A stretch of DNA of 64,000 nt from Bacteroidales bacterium (GCA_023138875.1 JAGLOO010000024.1:62001-126000), one strand, 5' to 3'. Counted from the first letter of the stretch, positions 9,656 to 18,974 are shown. Notes: generated by a model not told the origin, from the letters alone. Numbers and translations: made by a program.

Positions 9656-9663
9656 CAAATATA
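9656..9663 (-). promoter_or_regulatory. Candidate -7 box for acnA
   Basis: On the minus strand the bases read TATATTTG, matching the Bacteroidota -7 consensus TAnnTTTG, 24 bp before the chosen acnA ATG. No clear -33 TTTG is seen at the usual distance, so the promoter is weak or unconventional. Confidence 0.5.
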
Positions 9664-9749
9664 TATGAAAATGATTTGCATGCCTGACGCATTACCTGTA
9701 AGATTGTTTAGAATTTTATAATTTTGATGTTCCATCAGATAAAACGCCC

Positions 9750-10994
9750 ATGCGAGTAACTATGTTTATTGAAAATGTTCGGATTGCGCTGAAATCCATT
9801 CGGACCAATCTGCTTAGGACCATCCTCACCGTTTTCATCATTGCTTTTGGTATCATGGCGCTGGTGGGTATCCTTACAGCCATTGATTCCATCAAGAACA
9901 GCCTTACCGAGTCGTTCAGCCTGATGGGTGCCAATACCTTTACCATTGAATCCAGGAGCATGCGCGTACAGATTGGCAACCAGACCTACAGGAAAAAGAA
10001 CCATGACTTTATTTCTCACAGGCAGGCTGAGGAGTTTAAGGAACGCTTTCAATTCCCGGCCCGGGTATCCATCTGGACCAGGGCTTCGGGGTCCGCCATT
10101 GTAAAGTATATGTCTTATCAGTCCAATCCTAATACTTCGGTGATCGGGGCCGATGAGGATTATTTGTATACCGCAGGATATGAGATTGAGACGGGGAGGA
10201 ATTTCACCAGCACTGAAGTTGATAACAATGGGAACCTGGTGCTTATTGGAAAAGATGTGGCCAGCCAGGCATTCGGGAATAATCAGAATCCCCTGAACCG
10301 TTTTATTTCAGTTGGCAATGGCCGCTACAGGGTCATCGGAGTATTGAAGTCAAGGGGCCAATCCGGAGGTATGGGAACCGACCGTGTTTGTATTATCCCA
10401 TATACCAATGTGAGGCAGTACTTTTCCAGGCCCCAGATGAGATATTCCCTGAATGTAATGCCCAATACACCTGAGATGCTGGACATCTCTGTTTCAGAGG
10501 CAGAAGGGATTTTCAGGCAGGTGAGAAGGCTGGAAGCCCGTGACGAAAGCGATTTCAACATTACCAAAAGTGATCAGCTGGCTCAAATGCTAATCGAGAA
10601 CCTGAAGTTTGTGACCATGGCCGCCACCATTATCGGGCTCATTACCCTGATGGGTGCTGTGATCGGGTTGATGAACATCATGCTTGTTTCGGTTACCGAA
10701 CGGACCAAGGAAATCGGGACCAGAAAGGCCCTTGGGGCAAAGTCTTTGATGATCAAGAGGCAGTTCCTGTATGAAGCTATTGTGATCGGTCAGCTGGGTG
10801 CAGTTGTTGGAATATTGTTAGGAATAGTCATAGGAAATGGTGTATCTTTAGCCATAGGTTCCAGTTTCATAGTTCCGTGGAAATGGATCCTGCTAGGGAT
10901 TGGATTATGTTTTGGCGTAGGTGTTGTATCCGGGTATTTCCCGGCTGTCAAGGCATCGCGACTCGATCCTATCCTGGCTTTAAGATACGAGTAA
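9750..10994 (+). CDS. MacB/FtsX-type ABC transporter permease
   Basis: A 414-residue permease with the MacB topology. One membrane segment lies near the N-terminus (about 24-44), then a periplasmic MacB_PCD-like domain of about 230 residues, then three C-terminal segments (about 283-308, 340-365 and 375-400). The conserved coupling-helix stretch TERTKEIGTRKALGA lies at about residues 318-332. The partner ATPase is not in this window. The start may be the ATG at 9750 or at 9762 (MFIENVRIAL). It is divergent from acnA and 15 bp upstream of the SiaC-like gene. The substrate is unknown; family members export lipoproteins, peptides or drugs. Confidence 0.88.
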   Translation: MRVTMFIENVRIALKSIRTNLLRTILTVFIIAFGIMALVGILTAIDSIKNSLTESFSLMGANTFTIESRSMRVQIGNQTYRKKNHDFISHRQAEEFKERFQFPARVSIWTRASGSAIVKYMSYQSNPNTSVIGADEDYLYTAGYEIETGRNFTSTEVDNNGNLVLIGKDVASQAFGNNQNPLNRFISVGNGRYRVIGVLKSRGQSGGMGTDRVCIIPYTNVRQYFSRPQMRYSLNVMPNTPEMLDISVSEAEGIFRQVRRLEARDESDFNITKSDQLAQMLIENLKFVTMAATIIGLITLMGAVIGLMNIMLVSVTERTKEIGTRKALGAKSLMIKRQFLYEAIVIGQLGAVVGILLGIVIGNGVSLAIGSSFIVPWKWILLGIGLCFGVGVVSGYFPAVKASRLDPILALRYE

Positions 10995-11009
10995 ACAAAC
11001 GAATTGTAT

Positions 11010-11387
11010 ATGGAAGACCTCTATTTGAAAAAGACATTCAACTCACCTGAAGTGGAGTTTATAGCAGATACAGGCGAACTCTCCTTGGAGGGCAGATCGA
11101 TCCCGGAAGATCCGGGTGAATTCTTCGAGCGGTTGATTGACTGGATCAATGAATATTTTCTTACCCCGGCTGAAAAAACAAGAATGACTATTAAACTGGA
11201 ATACATCAACAGCGGATCCTCAAAATATATGCTGGAGCTTCTGAGGATCATGAAGATCAACCACGACTCGGGTAAGGATGTCCATATCAAATGGTACTTC
11301 GAAGAGGGTGATGAGTCCATCGAAGAGTTGGGACAACATTACGAACAAACCATCCAGATTCCCTTCGAACACATCGAATACTATTAG
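11010..11387 (+). CDS. SiaC-family regulatory phosphoprotein (DUF1987)
   Basis: A 125-residue acidic protein starting at the ATG at 11010; a TTG two codons earlier is less likely. It has the DUF1987/SiaC layout: an N-terminal beta part with a TGELSLEGRS strand, then PAEKTRMTIKLEYINSGSSK, where the phospho-acceptor Ser/Thr region of SiaC aligns with NSGSSK (67-72). In Pseudomonas, SiaC is switched by the SiaB kinase and SiaA phosphatase and stimulates a diguanylate cyclase. No SiaA, SiaB or cyclase gene is nearby, so the partners must be elsewhere. It follows the permease by 15 bp and ends before a terminator. Confidence 0.82.
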   Translation: MEDLYLKKTFNSPEVEFIADTGELSLEGRSIPEDPGEFFERLIDWINEYFLTPAEKTRMTIKLEYINSGSSKYMLELLRIMKINHDSGKDVHIKWYFEEGDESIEELGQHYEQTIQIPFEHIEYY

Positions 11388-11410
11388 TTCCAACCCCCAT
11401 TATTGCACAC

Positions 11411-11443
11411 AACCGCCTTGGTACTGCTGGGGCGGTTTTTCTT
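11411..11443 (+). terminator. Rho-independent terminator after the SiaC-family gene
   Basis: AACCGCC (11411-11417) pairs with GGCGGTT (11431-11437) around a 13-nt loop and is followed by a short T run. It lies 24 bp after the stop codon. Confidence 0.75.
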
Positions 11444-11516
11444 TACGGAATACCCAAACGCCACTTAAGAGGCTACCCTTATGAGACAGCATGATTGTAA
11501 ATCATTTTCGGAAAAC

Positions 11517-11547
11517 AAAAAAAGGGGAGCTGATTGAGCCCCCCCTT
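11517..11547 (-). terminator. Rho-independent terminator after gapA
   Basis: Read on the minus strand, a G-rich arm (AAGGGGGGG) pairs with CTCCCCTT and is followed by seven T residues, about 25 bp after the gapA stop. The stem has a small bulge. Confidence 0.75.
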
Positions 11548-11571
11548 GATGTTATGCGAAATGCTTAAAGC

Positions 11572-12670
<1,099 letters not shown>

Positions 12671-12706
12671 GTGCTAACCCGGGCAAAATCCGGATTTCAT
12701 GAATTA

Positions 12707-13537
12707 TTAAAACATGGGGTAGGGAAGGGTGGATTTCTGGGATTTCTTTTCCTGCCGGCGCTCCTTCCTGGACTTTGCCCTGGCAGCCTCACTGATGTTC
12801 ACAATATTGCCAAATCGATAGCCTACAATCAGATTGATAAACAAGAAGTTATTCTGTTCTGTGGCCATGATGGGGATATCCCTTGGATAGACCGTCAGAC
12901 TCACGCCGGCTTCCAGCGCATGGATGATGGCATCCCGTTCGCTATATTCAAAACTGAGTCCTGCCTTACCAGTTAATCCGGGAACCACCCGCAGCTCATC
13001 AAATCCCATGAAAAAGGGACCACGCCCCCCTATCTGGGTCTGGTGAATGGCCGCATCAAATTTCCTGTAGTCCCATGTAGTGGCCTCCCCGATGGATGAG
13101 AAGGTAAAGACCTCATAATAGATGGGTTTGAGGAAACCAATAGAGAGCCCTCCGCTGTAAAACATTCTGACAGAAATTCCAGTTTTGTCGTATTTCCTGT
13201 ACAGTTCTTTTTGCCAGCCCGCCATCCCTTTTAATTCCCAAAAAAGATTCTCTTTCCCAAAGACATAGCGATGTGTGCTGTAGTTATACGGCACTTGGGT
13301 TTTTACTTCTTTTGGATGCTTCACATAGGTCAGGTCTCCATCAAGGATGAATTGGTTCCTGGCATTTCTCCAGAATCCATACCTGTAATTCGCACCAAAT
13401 CCATTGGAATTGAGGAATCCTCCATAGGAGCTTTCATTCCTGAACATGACCCTTTTTTGCTCATCAATCTCACCCTGTCCCATCAAAGGAAGTATAGCTG
13501 ACCATGTGATCGATATGAGTATAAGGTACTTTCTCAT
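12707..13537 (-). CDS. Secreted protein of unknown function
   Basis: A 276-residue protein with a signal peptide (about residues 1-20, cleavage near LMG/QGEID). The mature part has alternating aromatic and polar strands (FGANYRYGFWRNARNQFILDG and similar), which suggest an outer-membrane beta-barrel or related beta protein, and a basic C-terminal tail (AARAKSRKERRQEKKSQK). No family was recognised. It has no operon partner: gapA lies downstream behind its own promoter, and the small lipoprotein gene upstream has its own terminator. Confidence 0.6.
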   Translation of the reverse strand: MRKYLILISITWSAILPLMGQGEIDEQKRVMFRNESSYGGFLNSNGFGANYRYGFWRNARNQFILDGDLTYVKHPKEVKTQVPYNYSTHRYVFGKENLFWELKGMAGWQKELYRKYDKTGISVRMFYSGGLSIGFLKPIYYEVFTFSSIGEATTWDYRKFDAAIHQTQIGGRGPFFMGFDELRVVPGLTGKAGLSFEYSERDAIIHALEAGVSLTVYPRDIPIMATEQNNFLFINLIVGYRFGNIVNISEAARAKSRKERRQEKKSQKSTLPYPMF

Positions 13538-13601
13538 TGATAATCAGGAATTCTGCTCTTCAAAAATAACGAAAAAAAGAGTGGATTGTTGATGCCGGGA
13601 C

Positions 13602-13631
13602 AAAAAAAAAGATTTACCGGGAGTAAATCTT
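13602..13631 (-). terminator. Rho-independent terminator of the 41-residue lipoprotein gene
   Basis: On the minus strand AAGATTTAC and GTAAATCTT form a perfect 9-bp stem around a 5-nt loop, followed by a T tract of about nine residues. It lies 32 bp after the stop of the small lipoprotein gene. Confidence 0.85.
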
Positions 13632-13663
13632 CATGCCTTATAAAATAGGATACTTGTGACCGA

Positions 13664-13789
13664 TTAACCGTCATGCTCGGTTTGCTCGGTGTCAGCCTGG
13701 CTGTAAGCCGGACAGACCTGCTTGTTGCAAGAACTCATGAGAATACCCACCGCAAATACAACTGCTAGTATGATTGCTGCTCTTTTCAT
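13664..13789 (-). CDS. Small lipoprotein, 41 residues
   Basis: An ATG at 13789 opens a 41-residue frame: a Lys-Arg start, a hydrophobic stretch AAIILAVVFAVGIL, then a lipobox LMSSC with the lipidated Cys at 21. The mature peptide is only 21 residues (NKQVCPAYSQADTEQTEHDG after the Cys) and carries a second Cys. The gene has its own -7 box (13824-13831) and a perfect terminator 32 bp after the stop, which strongly supports expression. After lipidation it should sit in the inner or outer membrane facing the periplasm. The function is unknown. The nitroreductase ends 122 bp upstream. Confidence 0.8.
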   Translation of the reverse strand: MKRAAIILAVVFAVGILMSSCNKQVCPAYSQADTEQTEHDG

Positions 13790-13823
13790 GGCATTTTTGT
13801 TTTGTTCCGGTATTGATATGCTA

Positions 13824-13831
13824 CAAATATA
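13824..13831 (-). promoter_or_regulatory. -7 box for the small lipoprotein gene
   Basis: On the minus strand the bases read TATATTTG, an exact TAnnTTTG match, 34 bp before the ATG. The upstream -33 region is T-rich without a clean TTTG. Confidence 0.55.
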
Positions 13832-13911
13832 GAATATATCTTAAAAGAAAAAAATTGTATGTATTATGTAAAACTCATCACGGGAGAAAAAGTTTTACAA
13901 ACGGTCTATTT

Positions 13912-14661
13912 TTATTGATTATTCATAAACCCCTGTTGTTCTAATATGTCAATCAATGCCCTGGAAAACAAAACATTATCCGTCTTTTTATACCTTACAT
14001 CGGTAAATACCTGAGCCAGGGTCTCCTTGTTATTCTCTTTGACAAACTCTTGATAAGTTGTGATTAACTCCTTTTCCCTGTAGAATTTTTCAATGTCCGG
14101 GTCTGAATAATCCCTGTATTTCTCCATATGAACAACGGCTGCCAGGGGAAGCCGGTCCGTCAGATCCGGTTCTTCATCGGGGTAACCCAATGTAACGGTT
14201 GTAACCGGTACCACACCTTGTGGCAGGCCAAGGATGTCGATGATCCTCCCGGCAGTGTATGTGGTTGTTCCCAGGTAACAGATACCCAGTCCTGCATCCT
14301 CTGCTGCTACACACACATTCTGGGCCACCAGCAGGGCATCGATGGCAGCTGTAAAAAACGAAAGGAAATTGTCATATCCGGGTTCAGCATTGCGGAGCCT
14401 GCACCATTTGTTAAACCGGTTGAAATCAGCACAGAAGGTGAGAACAACAGGCGCCTGTATTACCATAGGCTGGCTGAAGTGGCAGGGAGCCAGTTCCTCC
14501 TTGATGGCATCATCCGTGGTTACAATGATGGAATATACCTGCATGTTGCCCGTGGTAGATGCCCGGATCCCGGCTTCAAGGATTCTTTGAAGAATGTTTT
14601 CCGGAACCGGTTCATTTTTATATTTCCTGATGGATTTGTGATTGAGCAGTGTGTCGATCAT
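13912..14661 (-). CDS. Nitroreductase-family FMN protein (NfsA-like)
   Basis: A 249-residue protein from the ATG at 14661 (MIDTLLNHKSIRKYKNEP), where the HKSIRKY start motif of the family contacts FMN. VAAEDAGLGICYLG is the second FMN segment, and the TLGYPDEEPDLTDRLPL region resembles NfsA/FRP-type oxidoreductases. These are cytosolic NAD(P)H-dependent flavoproteins reducing quinones, nitro compounds or flavin. The natural substrate is not identifiable. It appears monocistronic: a TATTTTTG box lies just upstream and the neighbour on the other side is divergent. Confidence 0.88.
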   Translation of the reverse strand: MIDTLLNHKSIRKYKNEPVPENILQRILEAGIRASTTGNMQVYSIIVTTDDAIKEELAPCHFSQPMVIQAPVVLTFCADFNRFNKWCRLRNAEPGYDNFLSFFTAAIDALLVAQNVCVAAEDAGLGICYLGTTTYTAGRIIDILGLPQGVVPVTTVTLGYPDEEPDLTDRLPLAAVVHMEKYRDYSDPDIEKFYREKELITTYQEFVKENNKETLAQVFTDVRYKKTDNVLFSRALIDILEQQGFMNNQ

Positions 14662-14677
14662 GATTAAGATATTTGGG

Positions 14678-14685
14678 CAAAAATA
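14678..14685 (-). promoter_or_regulatory. Candidate -7 box for the nitroreductase gene
   Basis: On the minus strand the bases read TATTTTTG (TAnnTTTG), 16 bp before the ATG at 14661. No clear -33 element is found at normal spacing. Confidence 0.4.
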
Positions 14686-14799
14686 ACCAATATAATTTGC
14701 TCCGGATGATGCAAAGTTGAAAAACATGCGTTAGCGTTTAAAATATCCGGTATGAATAATTATTTTCACATATTCTTTTATAATTCACTAAACCTCAAT

Positions 14800-17700
14800 A
14801 TGATGAAATACTTAAATCAATCCAGGTACTATTTAATGCCTGCTTTACTCATTATTTCCCTTGTATTCTTTCCGGTTGAGATGCAATCAAAAGAGAAGAA
14901 AAAGAAGGATGAAGAGAAAACTGAGGGGGTAGACTCAAAAATTTATAGTGGATTGAAGTGGCGGAGCATTGGTCCGGCCCTGACCTCGGGCCGAATTGCT
15001 GATTTTGCTGTGAATCCGGAAAATCACAGTGAATGGTATGTAGCTGTTGCCTCAGGGAATGTATGGAAGACCTCTAATAACGGAACTACCTTCAAGCCCG
15101 TATTTGACAAGGATGGAACCTATTCTACCGGTGTGATTACCATGGATCCAAACAATCCTAACATGTTATGGCTGGGAACAGGGGAAAACAACCACCAGCG
15201 GGCGCTTGGTTATGGAGATGGTGTTTATAAATCTGAGGATGGAGGAGAATCCTGGAAAAACATGGGATTAAAAAATTCAAGGCATATTGGTGGGATCGTT
15301 GTGGATCCAAGGAATTCCGATGTGGTCTTTGTTGCCGCTGAAGGTTCGGCATGGGGACCTGGAGGAGATCGTGGTCTATACAAAACAACAGATGGTGGTG
15401 AGACGTGGAAAAAGGTACTTGAGATCAGTGAAAATACTGGAGTAAACAATGTAGTGATGGATCCGGTGGATCCTGATGTGATGTATGCCACCAGTGAACA
15501 ACGAAGGCGGCATGTGTTTACCAAGATCGGAGGCGGACCCGAGTCGGCTGTGTACAGATCCACCGACGGGGGAGAGAGCTGGATCAAATCCATGAAAGGA
15601 TTGCCAGAAGTGCATATTGGAGGTATGGGAATCGCCGTATCTCCCGTTGATCGGAATGTGGTGTACCTGATCATGGAAGCCGCAGAAGGAGAAGGTGGGT
15701 TTTTCCGTTCAGAGAGCAGGGGAGCTTCCTGGAGTAGGATGAGTGATCATGCCAGCAGTGGACAGTATTATAATGAGATTTATTGTGATCCTGTGGATGT
15801 GAACAAAGTATACTCCATGGAGACTTACTCAAACATAACCATGGACGGAGGTAAGAATTGGAGTCGATTGGGTAATGATAACCGGCATGTGGATGACCAT
15901 GCATTGTGGATCGATCCTTCCGACTCCGATCATTTCCTTATAGGAGGCGATGGTGGGGTATACGAATCATTTGATGGTGGGGAGACTTACCAGTTCAAGT
16001 CCAACTTGCCTGTGACCCAGTTCTACAGGGTATTTGTGGACAATGAATTCCCTTTCTATAACGTATACGGGGGAACCCAGGATAACAATACCCTGGGAGG
16101 ACCTTCCATGAACAAAAGTTCGGCTGGTGTGAGCAATGAAGATTGGAAAGCAATCCTGGGCGGCGATGGTTTCTGGTCTGCTGTGGATTCTAAGGACCCG
16201 AATATTGTATACTGTGAATACCAGTATGGGAACATGAGCAGGCACGACCGCCGAAGCGGAGAGAACATTAATATCAAACCCCGACCCGGAAAGGGCGAGG
16301 ATACCTATAAATGGAACTGGAATGCTCCACTGGTGATCAGTCACCATTCCAACACCAGGCTTTACGCCATGGCCAATAAGGTTTTCAGGTCGGATGACCG
16401 GGGTAACTCCTGGGAGGTGATCAGTGAGGACCTGACTTCGGGAACTGACAGAAACACCTGGCCGGTAATGGACCACTACTGGAGCTGGGATGCGGTGATG
16501 AAGGATGTGTCAACCAGTTTATGGGGAACAGGCGTTTCCATCTCTGAATCCATGCTTGATGAGAGCCTGCTTTATGCCGGTACGGATGACGGGGTTGTAT
16601 CCATTACTGAGAATGGAGGAGAGAGATGGAAGAAGATACAGAGTTTTCCGGGAGTGCCAGAATACACCTATGTGAGTGACCTGCTGGCTGACCGGTTCGA
16701 TACCAATGTGGTGTATGCCACTTTTGACAACCGGAAACGAGATGATTTTACACCCTATGTGTTGAAAAGTACGGATCGGGGAAATAGCTGGGTATCCATT
16801 GCTGGCAACCTGCCGGACAACGAAACGGTGCATGCCATTGAGCAGGATCCGGAAGTGCCCGGACTGCTTTTTGTGGGGACAGAATTTGGATTCTACTTCA
16901 GCCTGGACGGAGGAGCAGAATGGACAAAACTCAAATCAGGCATGCCCACCATCAGTGTGCGTGATATGGCCATCCAGGAGCGGGAGAATGACATGGTGCT
17001 GGCCACATTCGGACGAGGCTTTTATATTCTGGACGATTATACTCCTTTACGCGAACTTGCGAAGGAAAAAGAGATCATGGAGAAGGCGGCACATATTTTT
17101 CCAGTGGCTGATGCGCTGATGTATATGCAGACCAGGGGGAAAGGCAGTCAGGGATCGACGTTTTACAAAGCAAAGAATCCTGATTTTGGAGCCACGTTTA
17201 CATACTTTTTAAAAGAGGTGCCTAAAACCATGAAACAGGAGCGCCAGGAGAAGGAGAAAGAGCTATTCAAAGAGAAGCTACCCATTCCACAGCCCACCCG
17301 AGAAGAGTTGCGGATGGAGGAAGCTGAGCAGGATCCACAATTGATCTTTACTGTGTATAACGAAGATGGTAATGCCATCAGGAAATTGACTAAAAAGGCA
17401 TCCAAAGGGATCAACCGGATCACGTGGGATCTGCGTTATCCGTCCACACGTCCGATATCTTCCAGTGCTTCTGGGTCCGGTAGCAGAGGAGGGTCATCGA
17501 GCGGAAGTGGATTGCTAGCTATGCCCGGGACCTACAGTGTGGGTATGGATATTTTAGAAGGTGGGGATGTGATTGCGCTGGTGGAGCCCGTACCCTTCGA
17601 TGCAACCTTGCTGCAGCATGCTACCCTGCCAGCGAAGGATCATCAGTCGCTGGTGGCATTTCAGAATGAAGTATCTGAACTCTCCAGGGTAATGACCGGA

Positions 17701-18111
17701 ACGCACCGCATGGCCCAGGAGCAATTGGGGAAACTGACCTCCATCAAGAAAGCCCTGGATCAGACTCCTGGCGCAGAAGTTGAGATGATCCGAAAGGTAT
17801 TGGACCTGGAGGGACAATTAAGGGATCTGCTGTACACGCTTGAAGGACCCCAGGCCAAGGCCAGCTCAGAAGAACTTCCACCCATGATGATGCCATTGAA
17901 CCGACGCTTGAGTGCGATGATCAGAACCCACTGGTCGTCAACCTCGGATCTGACTAAAACCGAGACCGACCAGCTGGAAATCCTCAAAGAGGAGTTTCCG
18001 CCGGTGCTGGACAAGCTTGAGCAGGTAGTGGATGAGATCAGGCAACTAGATTCTGAGCTTGAGGAGTTGAAGGCACCGTGGACTCCAGGAAGGGTGCTGG
18101 AGATGGATTAA
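14800..18111 (+). CDS. Large BNR/sortilin-repeat exoprotein (annotated elsewhere as glycosyl hydrolase)
   Basis: About 1103 residues from the ATG at 14800, which gives a signal peptide (ALLIISLVFFPVEMQS) before a Lys-rich segment. The frame is open 16 codons earlier without a better start. The body has many BNR/Asp-box repeats (for example SEDGGESWKNM, TTDGGETWKKV, STDGGESWIKS, STDRGNSWVSI), forming beta-propellers like the VPS10/sortilin and xyloglucanase-like families. A Ser/Gly linker (SSSASGSGSRGGSSSGSG) and a helical C-terminal domain ending PWTPGRVLEMD follow. The catalytic role is not shown by sequence; secretion is likely. A 28-bp copy of its 3' end lies downstream at 18349. Confidence 0.8.
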   Translation: MMKYLNQSRYYLMPALLIISLVFFPVEMQSKEKKKKDEEKTEGVDSKIYSGLKWRSIGPALTSGRIADFAVNPENHSEWYVAVASGNVWKTSNNGTTFKPVFDKDGTYSTGVITMDPNNPNMLWLGTGENNHQRALGYGDGVYKSEDGGESWKNMGLKNSRHIGGIVVDPRNSDVVFVAAEGSAWGPGGDRGLYKTTDGGETWKKVLEISENTGVNNVVMDPVDPDVMYATSEQRRRHVFTKIGGGPESAVYRSTDGGESWIKSMKGLPEVHIGGMGIAVSPVDRNVVYLIMEAAEGEGGFFRSESRGASWSRMSDHASSGQYYNEIYCDPVDVNKVYSMETYSNITMDGGKNWSRLGNDNRHVDDHALWIDPSDSDHFLIGGDGGVYESFDGGETYQFKSNLPVTQFYRVFVDNEFPFYNVYGGTQDNNTLGGPSMNKSSAGVSNEDWKAILGGDGFWSAVDSKDPNIVYCEYQYGNMSRHDRRSGENINIKPRPGKGEDTYKWNWNAPLVISHHSNTRLYAMANKVFRSDDRGNSWEVISEDLTSGTDRNTWPVMDHYWSWDAVMKDVSTSLWGTGVSISESMLDESLLYAGTDDGVVSITENGGERWKKIQSFPGVPEYTYVSDLLADRFDTNVVYATFDNRKRDDFTPYVLKSTDRGNSWVSIAGNLPDNETVHAIEQDPEVPGLLFVGTEFGFYFSLDGGAEWTKLKSGMPTISVRDMAIQERENDMVLATFGRGFYILDDYTPLRELAKEKEIMEKAAHIFPVADALMYMQTRGKGSQGSTFYKAKNPDFGATFTYFLKEVPKTMKQERQEKEKELFKEKLPIPQPTREELRMEEAEQDPQLIFTVYNEDGNAIRKLTKKASKGINRITWDLRYPSTRPISSSASGSGSRGGSSSGSGLLAMPGTYSVGMDILEGGDVIALVEPVPFDATLLQHATLPAKDHQSLVAFQNEVSELSRVMTGTHRMAQEQLGKLTSIKKALDQTPGAEVEMIRKVLDLEGQLRDLLYTLEGPQAKASSEELPPMMMPLNRRLSAMIRTHWSSTSDLTKTETDQLEILKEEFPPVLDKLEQVVDEIRQLDSELEELKAPWTPGRVLEMD
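18076..18103 (+). repeat. Direct repeat, copy 1 (3' end of the BNR gene)
   Basis: These 28 bp encode the PWTPGRV...E end of the BNR protein. A similar copy (about 22 of 28 bases) lies at 18349-18376 in the same orientation, flanking remnants of a nucleotidyltransferase/HEPN pair. Confidence 0.7.
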
Positions 18112-18155
18112 GCTGGGTATATCAGACAGAATCAGATATTCCTTATCTTTGTCAA

Positions 18156-18266
18156 ATGACCTCTGAACTATTACATAAGACAATTATCAATTACCTCAGG
18201 GATTATAAGCCTGAGCGGATAAGGAAATGTATTCAACAAGATCTCCAGGTGATATTCGAAGCATGA
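18156..18266 (+). pseudogene. Nucleotidyltransferase (MntA-like) remnant with internal deletion
   Basis: A 36-codon frame. The first part (MTSELLHKTIINYLRDYKPERI) reads like the N-terminus of small nucleotidyltransferases, where the catalytic GSxxRG motif should follow PERI directly. Instead it joins RKCIQQDLQVIFEA, which resembles the C-terminal end of the same proteins. The catalytic GS and DxD motifs are absent. The stop overlaps the start of a HEPN-like fragment in an ATGA junction, the arrangement of MntA/HepT modules. Identification rests on short motifs and is an inference. Confidence 0.5.
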
Positions 18267-18343
18267 AAGATGATCTGGCCTATATCGAGCATATTCCAGA
18301 GTTAGAAAGGCTCCTGAAGAATTCATTTTTCGATAAAGAATGA
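18263..18343 (+). pseudogene. HEPN (HepT/DUF86-like) remnant
   Basis: A 26-codon frame beginning MKDDLAYIEHI, a typical beginning of HepT-like HEPN proteins, then PELERLLKNSFFDKE and a stop. A full HEPN protein has about 110-140 residues and an RxxxxH site, both missing. It overlaps the preceding remnant by 4 bp, as in intact nucleotidyltransferase/HEPN operons. Homology is inferred from the first 11 residues and the context. Confidence 0.45.
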
Positions 18344-18348
18344 AAACG

Positions 18349-18376
18349 CCCTGGACCCCCGGAAGGGTGTCCGAGA
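18349..18376 (+). repeat. Direct repeat, copy 2
   Basis: Degenerate copy of 18076-18103. It encodes PWTPGRV again in the frame opening at the ATG at 18340, then runs out of similarity. It marks the far edge of the remnant zone. Confidence 0.65.
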
Positions 18377-18394
18377 GAGCACCCTGCTTTTTGA

Positions 18395-18919
18395 TCAATA
18401 CCCCGGATTCTGCTTGATCCTGCCCTGGGAAGCACTAACCTCATCACCGGGAATGGGAAGCAACCATTCATGATCCTCAACGGTACAGCCTTTGTCACCT
18501 TTAGCTGCTTCCATTCTCTCCTTGAAACGCCTGGTCCGAATGAGGTTCCAACGTCGATGACCCTCCTGGGCCAGTTCCACCCTTTGCTCATGCCAGATGT
18601 CTTCATGCAGTTCCAACTTGTTACTGGTGGTCACATCGGGGAGCAGATCCCCGACATAGGTGCTGTCCCAGACAGATGAGATGCGTTGCGGATCGATTTT
18701 AGGAGTATTTCGGGCCCTCTTCCTCACCATATTCAGATAGATCTTTGCCTGATCGGGCTGACCTGTTTCATTCAGTGCTTCTGCACAGTACAGCAGCACT
18801 TCGGCATAGCGGCAATATCTCCAGTTAAAGGCGGCACCATAGATTTGTTGGCCATCCTGTACAGGAAAAAAGCTTTGGGATAAAATTACCCTTTGGTGGA
18901 CCCGTGATTCTACCTCAGA
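18395..18919 (-). pseudogene. RagB/SusD-family lipoprotein, C-terminal remnant
   Basis: The frame is open for about 174 codons without a proper start; an in-frame TGA at 18922-18920 closes it upstream. It contains the SusD hallmark FNWRYCRYAEVLLYCAEALNE, a helix LNMVRKRAR, the WHEQRVELAQEGHRRWNLIR region and the canonical C-terminus RIKQNPGY. Full SusD proteins have about 450-600 residues and a lipoprotein signal, and a susC partner lies upstream; none of this is present. It is therefore the 3' relic of a glycan-uptake locus that has been lost. Confidence 0.85.
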
Positions 18920-18946
18920 TCAGTCAGATGCATGAACATATTGGGC

Positions 18947-18974
18947 AAAAAAAAAGGGTGCCGGAATAGCACCC
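18947..18974 (-). terminator. Rho-independent terminator after the AraC gene
   Basis: On the minus strand GGGTGC and GCACCC form a stem around TATTCCG, followed by nine T residues, 25 bp after the stop of the regulator gene. Confidence 0.85.

Noticed and set aside
15225-15674. 149-codon minus-strand frame inside the BNR gene
   Set aside because: Pro/Ser/Thr-rich mirror of the Asp-box repeats; no independent signals.
18340-18420. Hairpin AGGGTG/CACCCT near the end of the SusD remnant as a terminator
   Set aside because: No T run follows on either strand; one arm belongs to the degenerate 28-bp repeat.
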